Shown here in pieces: positions 1 through 12,500 of a stretch of 64,000 nucleotides of DNA (position 1 is the stretch's first letter; every line of letters starts with the position of its first letter). Under the pieces are notes generated by a model, which saw only the letters and a list, made by a program, of their open reading frames with translations, did no database searches and was not told where the DNA came from. The DNA comes from Branchiostoma floridae (lineage: Eukaryota > Chordata > Leptocardii > Amphioxiformes > Branchiostomatidae), in contig NC_049986.1 of assembly GCF_000003815.2 (NCBI RefSeq), forward strand, positions 20,051,144-20,115,143, read 5' to 3'. The position numbers were made by a program, and so were the translations under genes.

Positions 1-212
1 TGTATCCTTCTCTTTAATACCGAGTTGGTTTACAGCAGATAAATCAGGATAACCTAAACACATTTATAATATCGACTTACCCACCCTTACATCTGCTTGA
101 ATAGTAACGGTAAAACCTCCAATATCGAAATACAGATCAGCTCCTTTGTTGTCGCCGCCACTTTCACTTTCCGACAACCCCCATAGACACCCTCCAGGTT
201 TCACTCTCACTT

Positions 213-225
213 TCAAGATGGCGGA
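213..225 (+). promoter_or_regulatory. YY1-like motif overlapping the DDAH start codon
   Basis: The sequence CAAGATGGCGGAC matches the YY1 consensus (AAnATGGCGGC) and contains the start codon. In animals such sites often lie just downstream of the transcription start of genes with very short 5' leaders. Transcription may therefore begin within the preceding few dozen bases (pyrimidine-rich tract about 165-212). No TATA box is evident. This is inference from the motif only. Confidence 0.4.
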
Positions 226-505
226 CTGGTGGTTCGGACAGTACACCTCGGCGCTGGTGTGCCGCGTTCCCGAGTCCACGGCCTCCCAGCCCTCCTCCAA
301 CGGGTCCACCAAGGGGCACGTCAACGTGGAGCAGGCCCGGGGCGAGTGGGAGAAGTTCACCGGGACGCTGCGGCGCCTTGGGGCGGGCGTGCTCGAGCTG
401 TCGCCCGAGGAGGAGTGTCCGCAGGGCCCGTTCGTGTCGGACTGCGCCGTGGTGTGCGAGGGGACGGCCCTGGTCACACGGCCCGGAGGCGACAGGAGGA
501 AAGAG
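218..505 (+). CDS. DDAH-like exon 1
   Basis: It encodes residues 1-96, from MADWWFGQYTSALVCRVPES to the ALVTRPGGDRRKE motif. It ends in phase 0 at donor GAG|GTGAGA (506). The ATG at 218 is chosen because the open frame upstream contains no earlier ATG and family N-termini begin about here. The arginine of TRPG, a substrate contact in DDAH1, is kept. The acidic pair before VAVV in DDAH1 is SD here. Confidence 0.93.
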
Positions 506-3500
506 GTGAGAGTTTTTCTCCAAAATCCTTCAAAAACTAAATTCCCAACACATCGTCTCACAATAGACAATCTAAAGGAATATTTAATATGCCAATTTTG
601 AGTGTAATCTTTAGTGACAGTATAACAATAGGCTTAGATGAAGGCCAGACATGCGTTTGTGTATACCCAGACGGGTATACAGCTGAGCTTTACGGTTTAA
701 CTGAAAAAGCATTAGCGGTCAATGTCAACTGAACACCCCTCTCCTCCCCCTACAAGAAACCTGTTGGTTGAACTGTTACTGTTAGTGGGACATGGTCAGC
801 CATTCTCCGGTTGTTATGGTTTTACATGTGGCTGCATGGGTAGTCATCCATGAACAACCTGTGAATACTGTCTAGCTGAGGGTGGCTTTTTATGTGGGAC
901 ATGCTCTGGAGTATCCTGTTACGGGGGGGGGGGGCACTATACTTGTAGGGGGTTGGAGGTAGCCTTGTCATGTCAAATTCTACGAGTCAGGATTTTTTTC
1001 TGGGACATAACGTTACATCATTGCTCTCATTAAAGTTTCTTGTAGCTGCATAATAAGTTAACCCAACCTCTTACAAGTGACTTATGTTCTGAAACAAAAC
1101 TTTTACCAAGTTCATGTCGGTTATAATTAAGGTCATCTTAAAGAGAGATTTCAACAGCAATTTCATACCTGAAAGAATAATTTGGACTTGCAACTTCACT
1201 GTACAGAACCAAACATCATAACAATTGTTGTTATAATCTAATTTGTGATATAAACATTAGAAGGGTCATGAGATCCATGTGCATGCTTTTGTATTTCACT
1301 TCGTCTGTTGGATATAACGTAACATCATATTATCTCAATCACCAGTCATAGAATGCTGACAAAGTGTGTGAATAAAAAAGACTAGGAGGAAAAAGTTTCA
1401 AGTAGACCATAGACGTTGTACATGTAGCAAAAATTGTGATCAATAGTTCACTGCTTACGAGGAATGAAAAGAAACAAAAGGCCGGAGAAAAGAGCCATAT
1501 CGACAGTTAACTTTCTCCTCCGCCGGAATGTTGTTGATATAATCAAGACTAAGAAAAAGTTCCAGGTAGAGAAAAAGTCAGATTTATGCATGTAAAATCT
1601 TCTAATATTGTGAACAATCATTGACTGCTGACGAGGAATAGCAAGAAACAAAAGGCCAGAGAAAAGAGCCACATTGACAGTTAAGTTTTTCCTCAGACCA
1701 TAGATATTGTCCATGTAACATTGTGAACAATAATTCGCTGCTGACGAATAATAATAAAAAACAAAAGGCCATGGAAAAGAGCCGTATCGACAGTTAAGTT
1801 TCTCCCCAGCCGGAATGACATGAATAATTAAAGCAGCCGGTGCTGTTCCCCCAGCCAGCGTCTGACTGCTCACCAACGCTAACCGAGTCAGCAAGGCCTA
1901 GGGAAAAAATGTTGTGTTTCCTGTTTCTCTACCTACCCTAGAAAAACCTGCCGACCCTAGAGTAACTAGACTTTTTGGGGGTGGGCAGTGTAGTCACATA
2001 GCTTCCAGTCAGAAGTTTTTTTCAGCCTGCTTCCTATTAAGGTAAAAAGCCTGCTTGTTCTATCTAATGAAGGATAAATGTATCTATTGCACAAAATTAA
2101 AGTTTAACAATGAAAGACAAGTGTGCTCATGCATTTCAGTTTACTTTGTTCAACTGCATTGTAATATGTGTCACAAGAGTTTTGGCCAGCCAAAAAATTA
2201 CAAGAAAAAAAGATAATCCCTACCTAGTACCGACCCTAATTTTTTCAGGATTGAAACAGGAAACACAATATTTTTTTCTAGGCCTCACCAATGCTAACCG
2301 AGTCAGTAACGTGACATCACCGCTCGCCGCCGAGCTAACACAATTACTACGGGGGCTGTCTGGCCAACGTTTTCCCTGCTGCAGCAGTATTAGGGGATAA
2401 TGAGGATTTACTACATGAGGAGGGGCTGTTTTTATTAGCGTAGGCATACTTTTTTCTGCATACCTGCAGTGGTGCAGGTGGCATTTAAAATTACCTTTTT
2501 TTACCTGTACCACTCTGAATTTAGGAAGTATCTGTATCTGTATCTATATAGCCGGTATAACCGCCGTTCGGCGTAACACACCAGCTTCGCAGGCACGCGG
2601 CGCGGCAGCAGCTGGTTATATTACGTATGGAAGTATGGATCATAATAAAATTGTTCAGGAACCATTGCTATTTTTTCTTTCATACTTTATAGGTGGTAAC
2701 ATTCAATGCATGCTTGTAACAATCCACAATACACCTACATGTACATCATAGGACATTTGTGTATAAAACCCAGTATATGGACCAGTGCAGGTTAGGTGCA
2801 GGTAGACACCAGAAATTTCTGCACAGCTCCAATTTTACCTGCACTAACCTGCATATGTGGGTGGTATTTTGAGCCCTGCTGCAGCAGTATTAGGGGGATA
2901 ATTAGGATTTACTACGTGAGGAGGGTCTGTTTTTAGTAGTAAGACTTGAAATCCCACCCGCATATTCAGGTTAGTGCAGGTAAAATTGGAGCTGTGCAGG
3001 TATTTCTGGTGTCTACCTGCACCTAACCTGCACTGGTCCATGTACTGGGTTTTATACATAAATGTCCTATGATGTAGGTATATGTGGGTTGTTATTAGCT
3101 GCATTGACTGTGGTGTGGTGCAGGTAAAATTTGTCTGGTGCAGGTAATTTTCAATGTTATCTGCACCAGTGCAGAAAAAAGTATTTGGAGCCCTGAGGGG
3201 GATAATGAGGATTTACTACATGAGGAGGGTCTGTTTTTATTAGCGGAGGATCACCTGAGCTTGATGAAGGTAAGACCTGATCATGACTGATGCGGAGATG
3301 AAAGTGGAACAGATAATCTCCATGATTCAGCAGATGGGAGCATCATTTAGGCTACACTGATTTCATTCATTGGTTCTAGAATTAGCTCTAAAGTTGAAGA
3401 CCAAGTGTACATGTAAGGTCTCATTGCAGTTTTTTCAATTCAATATTCATTGAAAGTAATACAAAAACACAACTACTACCGGAAACCTCTTCCATATTAT

Positions 3501-6500
3501 TCATCTTATGTTGAGCACATTTACCCTTTATCATGAGAAAAAAAAATGCCAAAGAAAAAAACAACAGATAATCTCCATGATTCAGCAAATGGGAGCGTCA
3601 TGTAGGCCACACTAATCTGACTTATTGGTTCTGAAATTAAATGAAAATATGCTGAAGTAGAAGAACAACTTTAACCTTAGTTAAACACAACACAGTTTGA
3701 CTCTTGGAGTTGGAGGGGAAAGTCTGACTTCACCCTTGTAAATGAATGTTAAAACCCTCGTGTATCTCATGTTGATAAAAGTGGGACAGGTCCTTTATGA
3801 TTCAGCAGATATGAGCGCCATTTAGGCTACACTTATTTGATTCATTGGTTTGAAATTAGATCAAAATATGCTGAAGTTGAAGACCAAGTTTAAGGTCTCC
3901 TTCATGAATTTTTTTTCTCCATAATTGTACAAAAGTATTACAATTTTTTACTAGTTGAAGCTTTATTGATTTTACAAGACGTATCCATCATCAAATTAGA
4001 TAGAGGCTTCCCAAAATAATTACGCTGATTTGTTATTTTTAACTAATTTGAAACATGTACCAAAGCTCTAGTACTAGTACTTAAAATGTTCTATTAACAG
4101 TAATTTTGGCATGTCCCATTTGGGAGTTTGGGTATAGATGTAGGACAAAGATAGGACTGATTTTGAAAGACGGAGGTGTCTGGCTCTTGTTTGTGAGAAG
4201 TGAATGCAAAGCGGAGATACACTGTACACATCATGATATGATATAATTGGAACTGAGAGAGATCATAATCACACAGAAGCATTTGCAGACCTGAAACTGA
4301 TGATTGATACCAATGCCACTACTTATGCTACCAGTACTGTTTCTCACAATGATTAAGATCAACTCACCTTGACTTTGACTTTGGCTTTGACCCTGAAATC
4401 CTGCATCTTTCACAACATTTCATTACTTGTAACATGGGACAGGTCGTCCAGTAATACAACAAGCTGCTGCCACCAAATGCCACATACCTGCAAAGTTGAT
4501 GTGCTACACTAAAGTCATGATCAGTAAAGGTACAGATACAGATACTCACTAAGTAAGTATAGATGCAGATACTTATAGTTCCTTATGATTAGGCCAAGGT
4601 CCACAAAATGGTAAAAGTCAGTGATCAAATGTTTCTATTCTTAAAAGGTGTCTTTTGGGCTTATATAGCGCTACAGCTATTATATATATAATGGCACTAC
4701 ATACAAACTTTGCAAGTTAAACTCAGGAAAATTTCCGTTTACATGTATCTTTTTCACTTGAGTACTTTGTTAGATCAATATGATCAGAGGCCGAGGAGTG
4801 TGAAAGTTGGCCTCATTCCTGTCATACTGATGCATTTCACTTTTCATGTGTGTTGTGTATTTTCTTTGAAATATTGGCAGCCAGTACTACTGATGACATG
4901 ATGAGTCCACCCATGTGCCCACACACCTGTGGTTAATCATCAGTCATGACTTCTTCACCTGTTTACTTTCACTAGTGAGAGTGAAATGTGATCCTTGTCC
5001 ACCATCTATATGACCTGTGCCATACCTAACATAAAATCCAGGTCTGAACAAAGTGGCAGGTCAGGAAAGGTGGTTTTCAATGTGCTTTTATCTAAAGCTG
5101 TGGTGGGATGGAGAAAAGCTGACTGTCTTGGTGAAAATAAAGTGAAAGTTCTGGTTACCTTTTTGCATTTTTGCACAACACATTGTATCACAGCCAACCA
5201 GTGAACACCTCTGCATAATAGTACCACCTGTCCAATGTGACCCTTTTATTCTGGTCCCCAATGACGCAACCATTAAGAATCCTGTCTCTTGTGACCACCT
5301 GTTAACATATAAATAGCTGAGAGATTTTCTTATTCTTGGGCAGTTTTTTTACTGTGAATCTGCTTTAATCCACTCTCAATAGTTGTCTTTTAATTCAGCA
5401 TATAGAGACCAGGACTTTGACTGGTGGTTTTGTGTGACCAAAAAGCCTCATTGGTGTATCAAAAGAAAATTGCCCACATAGAAAGAACTCTGGCACAGCT
5501 TGCCAAGAGGGCCTGATTGGGGTTACGACAACGATTTACGCTGAATTCAGAATAACCCCCTACATATTACGCTAAATCAAGGAAGGCAAGTACGCTAAAT
5601 TTGGTCGCCTTGCTACGAATTACGTAGATAAGATGGGTTTCCCTACGAGTCATGGGAAATAAAATAGGCTGCCTACGCCTTACCGGAAAAGTACTCTCCA
5701 AGCAGAGGTCGGGTCGCAGAGATATACTAGTAGTCGAAAAAAATACAGAGCCGCTCCTCCTACTGCTGGGTGCTGGCGCGGCCGCTGAACATGTGCTGGG
5801 TGCGAGTTAATCCGGGGCAGTAAAACTATTTGGCTAACGATCTTTTTATGCTTCGGGGGGCGGAGTACTAACATGGATTTTGAAAGGATATCTCCGCCCC
5901 TATGCGTTCTGTTGCAGAGGTAGGAGGAGGGGCTCTGTATTTTTTTCGACTACTAGTATATCTCCGCGACTCGACCTCTGCTTGGAGAGTACCAGAAAAG
6001 AGCATGCAGACCCTCTGCCAAGAGCTGGACAAAAAAGCCTTCTGAAACCCCAGCTATCAATAGACTTGTGCTGAATCCCTGCCAGAAAACTTTGATTACC
6101 TTTGGTTCTGCTTGGCTGGGTCTTTAGTAGAGGTAGAATTTGTGCCACAGATTATCCTCCCAAGTAGCCATCATTTTGTAGGCACACACATTAAGGCCAG
6201 ACCAATTTAACTTGTGGGTTCTCTGCTTTAAAAAGAAAGTTCCACACATTGTTTGGGAGCCCATGTTGTTGATTTTTTGTGTGTGATATTTCAGCTTAGG
6301 AGAATGCATCTTCGTCACTGACATATTGTGTCATGAAGTTCTGATATAATTTACTTTCAGACAGACACTAGGAATTTTTTTTCAATAGGAACACCGCTTT
6401 TCACCCAGCTATGTGCATATTAGCTTTTGAATTTATTTCATGATGAGATAAAACATATAATTACATGTAACTGGAAGAAAAGATGATGGACAAATAGCTG

Positions 6501-9500
6501 ATTTGAAGACTTAATTCAACTTAGAAGTGGGGCAACCTGAAATGTTAATGGCGCAACCTGGCTTTTGACTCAGCTAGGTTGCGGCTAAAAAAGACTATTT
6601 CGAGCACTGCTTACACAGATCATTTAAAGTAGCCCTGATTTTACAGGTTTGATATTTGCGCTATGATTACCCTGTAATGGGATCTCCCTGGCAGTGTCAT
6701 TAACCCCTGTGACAGTTCCCCTGGGAAGGACACCAGAGCAGGGAACACAAACTGCACTGTGACTGGCAGCTGTGGGCAGGTCCAATGGGACTACTTGTAC
6801 CACTGTTTGCCTCCATGAAAAATGGAGGTATAGTTTTTACTCTGCATGGATCATACCTCCTGTGTGTGTGCAAGAGTGGGTCTCAGGGCTGTCTCCAACT
6901 TAAATTTTTTTCCGTCCCACTCATTGTTCTGGAGCCCATTTTGTTGATTTTCCTCGTCATTTTACGATTTTACATGTGTGTGTCATTTTAAGGTCTTAAA
7001 AATAGATTTTCAACAGTTTCATGTCATGAAGTCCAGACTTTTGGGACGGATCATGGGGTAATATTATTTCTATCCCGAAAAGTAGATTTCCATCCTGAGA
7101 TGGAAGGATGGGTCCTGAAGACAGCCCAGTGGTGGGATGAATATACATTTTGTATATAATACACAAGAGGACATTGTGAAAGCAGAGATAGAACAGGGAG
7201 GAAAACTTGTCAATTAATATTTACTCCCAGAAAGCTAGTAGTACATGCTTCTCCCTCTCACTCTGTTTTCATACTGATCTTCTAGGCCAGCATCATTTTT
7301 TAAAATCTGAGAACCAATAAATTTAATTGCTGTGGCTTACCTTTGCCTCAGGAGACCTCCAGACATCTGCTTGGTCCCTCCCCAGTGTACCCTGGGTGTC
7401 AGTTTGATTCTGTAGGTACATAAACAGGACGACCTTGGGAGCCTAAAGGTCACCACTGCAGCTTTCCAAACAGTCCCGCTGTTGCACCACAGGAAATCGG
7501 AATGTTGTTGTGGAATTCCGGCTGCTTTGAAAGTGGAACAAACTAATGGTTTTGTTCCTTTGGTGAACAGATACAATGTTACAGTTGTTCCAGGTGGATC
7601 TGAGCCTGGTAACCATTCTCCTCCTCTTGCCGGTCCTGTTAACAGGCCTGTTTCTGCCAGGGGTGTTAATTTCCTAACATAAGAAATGATTTTGATGTGA
7701 AGTTTAAATTTTCTAAAGTTAATGGTTTTGACTAGTAATTGAGGTGTGTATATTCTAGACACACACACATTTTCCAAACATAGATATATAATATACAATT
7801 TCAGAGCATTGGGCAGAACAACGAGTACAACAAATTGACTCAACTATATGCTGAACGGAAGAGTGGCAAAAACTGGAGTAAAAACTCCTTCCTGGCTGAA
7901 ACCACTCTACTCTACTCATAGGCTACTTTGCTCTGACTACGGTAGTACTCTACTCTACTCTACTCTATTCTACTAATATACCCAAACTAGCCATTTTGTC
8001 AGTAGTTTAGCTTAGGTTATCAGCTACTTTGTGAGGTCACTGTGAACAGCATGATAACCTACAAACTTTTCAACACATCATAAATGGTGGGCTGTTATCA
8101 GCCCAGCAGCAGTCTACAGAAAACAGGTCAGGGCCAAGGGCCATAGGAGGTACTGTAAATGCATTTAAGTTGGTGGGGATTTAATTTCGCGGTAGCGGGA
8201 AAAGGACTTTTCACGGTGGATGTAAGTTCACGGTAACACCATACTAATGTGATAGAAAAATGTTCGCGATGGTTTTAAGTTCGTGGTGAACCGTGAACAT
8301 TAATCCACCACAAACATTTCTGCATGATTTACAGTGCTGTCTTGTTTCATGGACTTTACGTATAGTAATAGTAATACCTACTGATAGTACTGACTGACAG
8401 AGATAGTACTTTCATGTTATCTTGCAACACTGGGCAGAATTAAAGAAAAAAAACAAGAAATCACTCAGTAGTCCTTTGCCAAATGATGGGTTGATTTAGT
8501 CAGGAAGAAATTAGATTAGATTTGAAAGATGATTCCATAAATCAAATCTTTACATTGACCAATGAACATAATAAAATTGTATTTTCCTACTTTGGTTGGA
8601 CTAATTGTTATGACGCTAGTTTACCTTTATCCGTCGGGTAACCTATGTCCGTTGTTCACTGAAACAGAGCACTGTTGCAGGGATATATCAAAGTCTTTCA
8701 CACTGCAATAGAATTTAAGGTATTGCATTTTGAAACCTTTGTCTGTCGACTTAATATACCCAGTGTTTTTAAAAACAAAACGGATATAAGTTACGCACGG
8801 ATAAAGGTAAACTAGCGTTAGCAACAAGGGAATCCGATGATAACATATTACTTGTTTGTCATCACTATCTATTGATAAGGCCTTACAAACATGCTTGCAA
8901 TAAACAAACAGACTTAAGCAGATACAAGATAACGCTAGTTCACCTCTATCTGCGGGGTAACCTATATCTGTTGCTTTCAAAATCAGGGTATTCATTGCTA
9001 TCATGCCGCCAAAATGTGAGTTCAAACTGCTATACTTTGAAAATTACAATTTGAAACAACCGTCTGTCGACTTGATATTCCTGAAAGCGCTGTTTTGAAA
9101 AACAACAGATATAGGTTTAATTTACCCCACGGATAAAGGTGAACTAGCGTTACAACAGCTAAGTCACAACAAGGAAAAGTTTCACTGAATATTCTCCAAG
9201 ATTCCCCAGATTTTCCAAGTTTGCTGCATGAGGTGATGGTAACCGATGAATTTATTACATCTGACCTGCCTAATGGACTCAGATCTGGGTGATAACAAAT
9301 CAATTGTTTGTCATTGATATCTATTCAGTAGAACTTAGTTTAATTCATACATATACGTACATGTTTGTCCATTGATCTTAAACTACAGTAAGGTCACAAC
9401 AATGAAAAGTTTTACCAAACATCCTTGCCAGGAATATATTGAAATCTAGACCCTTTATTTTGAGGGGAAAATTTTACTGGTAGACTCAGCTTGGTTCAAT

Positions 9501-12500
9501 TAGAATATTTACATGCCAACTTTTGTACGTCACAGATGACGGAATAGGCTAGAACCTGAGTCCCACAGACTTTCCAAGTTTGCTGCATGAGGTGATGGTA
9601 ACCGATGAATTTGTTACATCTGGCCTGCCTAATGGACTCAGATCTGGGTCTAATTGCAGGAATTCCAGGCTGGAAGTGATGGATACCTCTGGTGATGGGC
9701 TGTGATGGGGCTTGATTGACATTTTCAGAGGCCCTGCAGGGGTTTAGGGAGATTCGTGATCAAGTGTTTTTTGCTGTGAATTTGGGAAGATTTGTATCTG
9801 TAGCAAAATCAATTATATGATACTGTAACTCTGGTGATGGGCCATGAGAGGGCTTGATTGACATTTGCTGTGGCTCTGCAGGGGTTTATGGAGATTTGTG
9901 ACCTAGTGTTTTTGCTGTGAACTTGGGTAGATTTGTATCTGTAGCAAAATCAATGACATGATACTGTAACTCTGGTGATGGGCCATGAGAGGGCTTGATT
10001 GACATTTGTTGAGGCTCTGGAGGGGTTTAGGGAGATTCATGACCTAGTGTTTTTGTCAGTGTATAGAAATGTTTTTTTAAGAGGAAACTTTAAGAAAACA
10101 TTTTTGCAAACACAAGGCAAACATGAAGGTACTGTCAAAGCTGGAATCTCAAGGGACTGGGAAAAATGGTTGCTGAGGACAGGTGGTTGTTCAGGACAGG
10201 GTGGGGTTAACTATGTGAAAATGGACGGAACTGTTTTAATGTAGCTGTAGTTGGTTGCTTGACCAAGTATGACTGTAAATTACAGTGTGTAATTCCAGTG
10301 TTACAGTAATATTATATAATTTTTTCCATAAGGAAAAGACGAGCCTGGAGACAACTCTCTATCTTCATGGCTACCTTGTCCCCCCAATGAGCATGAAGTT
10401 CCAGGTCCAGGTCCATTACAGTATTCTTGTCATTATTGTTTTTAGGTTGCATAATGTTGTGAATAGCTTATTTATTAACCTGTTTGTTTGTTTTTGTTTA
10501 TCCAGGTTGAGGTGATCCGTAAGGTGCTAGAGCAGGACCTGAAGCTGGATATTGTACAGATGTTGGATGGTTGTTTACCTGTTTGTTTGTTGTTTATCCA
10601 GGTTGAGGTGATCCGTAAGGTGCTAGAGCAGGACCTGAAGCTCGATATTGTACAGATGTTGGACGACAACGCGACGTTACACGGGCAGGACGTCCTGTTT
10701 ACTGGTAAACAATCATTATAAAAAAATTTATATGATATTATAGCTTTTATTCAGTAGACTCCTTTGCCAAAGGAAAGTAAAGTAGTATCCAGTTTAGTTA
10801 ATTTAAGAGCTACATGGAATTTTCCATTGGTCTTGATAGAATCAGGTATAGAGATGACAGATGCCCTGTACACTATGTGTACTGTAGAATTGGTAAATCA
10901 TTATGTTCCTTAACTTATTCCTTTAGCTTATACCAGGGAAATTAGCTCTTTTTGCCAAGCACAATGAATAGTCATTCTCCTTTGCCGAGGGACAAAAATT
11001 GTCTCAAAGTTTTGAGGCGACCTTGGTCACCAGTGCAGAGGAGAATGTGATCATGAAACCATGACCAATAATATATTAGTTAAACTTCCCATCCTATATA
11101 CTGTGCAACCCTTTCCAGTAGCATGCATGTCAGGTGAGGGACAACAGCTGGCTTCAAATGCCCAACCTCTAGATTCTAAAGCAGGGTCGCTATACACTGG
11201 ACTACGCATGCTATGCCTCTACTTGAAAATAGCGGATGTCAAATTTCAGTTAAAAAATATCAATAGAATCCATCCAGGCATTCTCGAGTTTTGGTGGTCT
11301 ACAATTTACAAATACACAAACACGCAAACACAAATGCTACCAAAAATATAACCTACTTGGGGATACCAAATTCAGTTTCAATATTCCAGCAGATGTTTTC
11401 CCTTTTTTCTGCAAGATTCCCCCCAAGCCCTCTCCCCTTTAAACCATTTCACACCTGACAGAGCTGATGCTGTGAAAGGTTAAAAGTCATCACCATTATA
11501 GCACAGGTTGGTAGACACAGGCCACAACATCATCATCCTTTACCCCGTAGGTATAAACTCATCACTTTTACAAAAGGTTGGGTTTGGGGTCGCTGGCGCC
11601 ATTCCGTTCCAACCATTTCCCGGTTCACCAAACTCATTGATCTTATAGTTATAGATAGAATTCAATCTTGTTGTAGGGTTTTTTGTGCATCTGTGAACTG
11701 TTTCATGAGGTTGGTAAGTCACTGGATAACAAGATTCTTTGTATACAGCCGAGTGTTTTAGTCAGCCAACAGTTACCAAATGACTTGGTCAAATAAAATG
11801 AAATACAAAGATATTGCTATTCAGTTTTTTTGTGCAGTTTGGTAAAAAAAAATAGGACAGGACGTTAATGTAGGTCCCGTGTTAAGGAAGAGGCTATGAC
11901 ATTTCCTCTCTCACTGACCTATTTGCCCTTTAAAGGTCTACTGCGCAGTTTTTTGCGCTTCAAACTGAAAACAAAAAATCCAGTTTCCGGCCATTTCTTT
12001 ATATAGTAAGTCGAATCAAGCCTACCACGTTACGGAACACTGTTCAAGGCATGTCAGGAGTCAATATTTTCCCAGTGCGAGCGCGTTTGAAAACCTGGAA
12101 ATCTGCACGCCCGCGCTGGGTTTCAGCCATTTTGTTTCTTCACCGACGAAATCCGAGTAGTCCCGAGTCTGCCCGAGCCATTTTGTTTCACAAGCGATTC
12201 ATGACGTCACGCACCCGGAACCCACCGGAGATTCCCGACCAATAACCGTTGATGATTGATTATGTGGGCGAAGCCCAACATTTAGTTTTTCCTCAGATAT
12301 TTGCATATTCCAACCGGAAATCAGAAAAAATGGAAGCTGTAAACATGCACTCCACGTTTGAAGCTTTTTGATTGGCTTATAGTCGCACTTTCTCGGTTTT
12401 ACGTCAGAGGTGAACCTATCAACGCACAGAACACAATCGGCATCGACTTTGATAATAGCCAATCAGAACTCAGGAAAATGGAAGCTGTCAACATATACTC

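Larger units (their letters stand above)
2376..3230. repeat. Dispersed repeat family R1 (nested copies, CTGCAGCAGTATTAGGGGAT core)
   Basis: Three occurrences of the core GCAGTATTAGGGG..AT.AGGATTTACTAC (2384, 2882 and, shortened, about 3195) alternate with segments rich in ACCTGCA/TGCAGGT. A further copy occurs at 19240-19830. This family is useful because other elements have inserted into particular copies, leaving empty sites in the rest. Confidence 0.65.
506..10601 (+). other. DDAH-like intron 1 (about 10.1 kb), repeat-rich
   Basis: No coding exon was recognised inside this intron. Repeats listed separately occupy about 1410-3905, 5691-5992, 7905-8335, 8612-9152 and 9170-10060. The stretches 506-1400, 3910-5680, 6000-7900 and 8340-8610 show nothing I can name apart from a short poly-G run (about 925-936) and a fragment near 6811-6832 resembling the Table-size repeat family at 18220-19156 (CCTCCATG hairpin). 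Confidence 0.7.

Noticed and set aside
64-570. Minus-strand open frame of about 168 codons opposite DDAH exon 1
   Set aside because: It is the antisense shadow of a GC-rich coding exon; the plus strand has clear family matches and a donor site.
7337-7843. Minus-strand frame of 168 codons
   Set aside because: No recognisable motif, no splice context and ordinary intronic composition.
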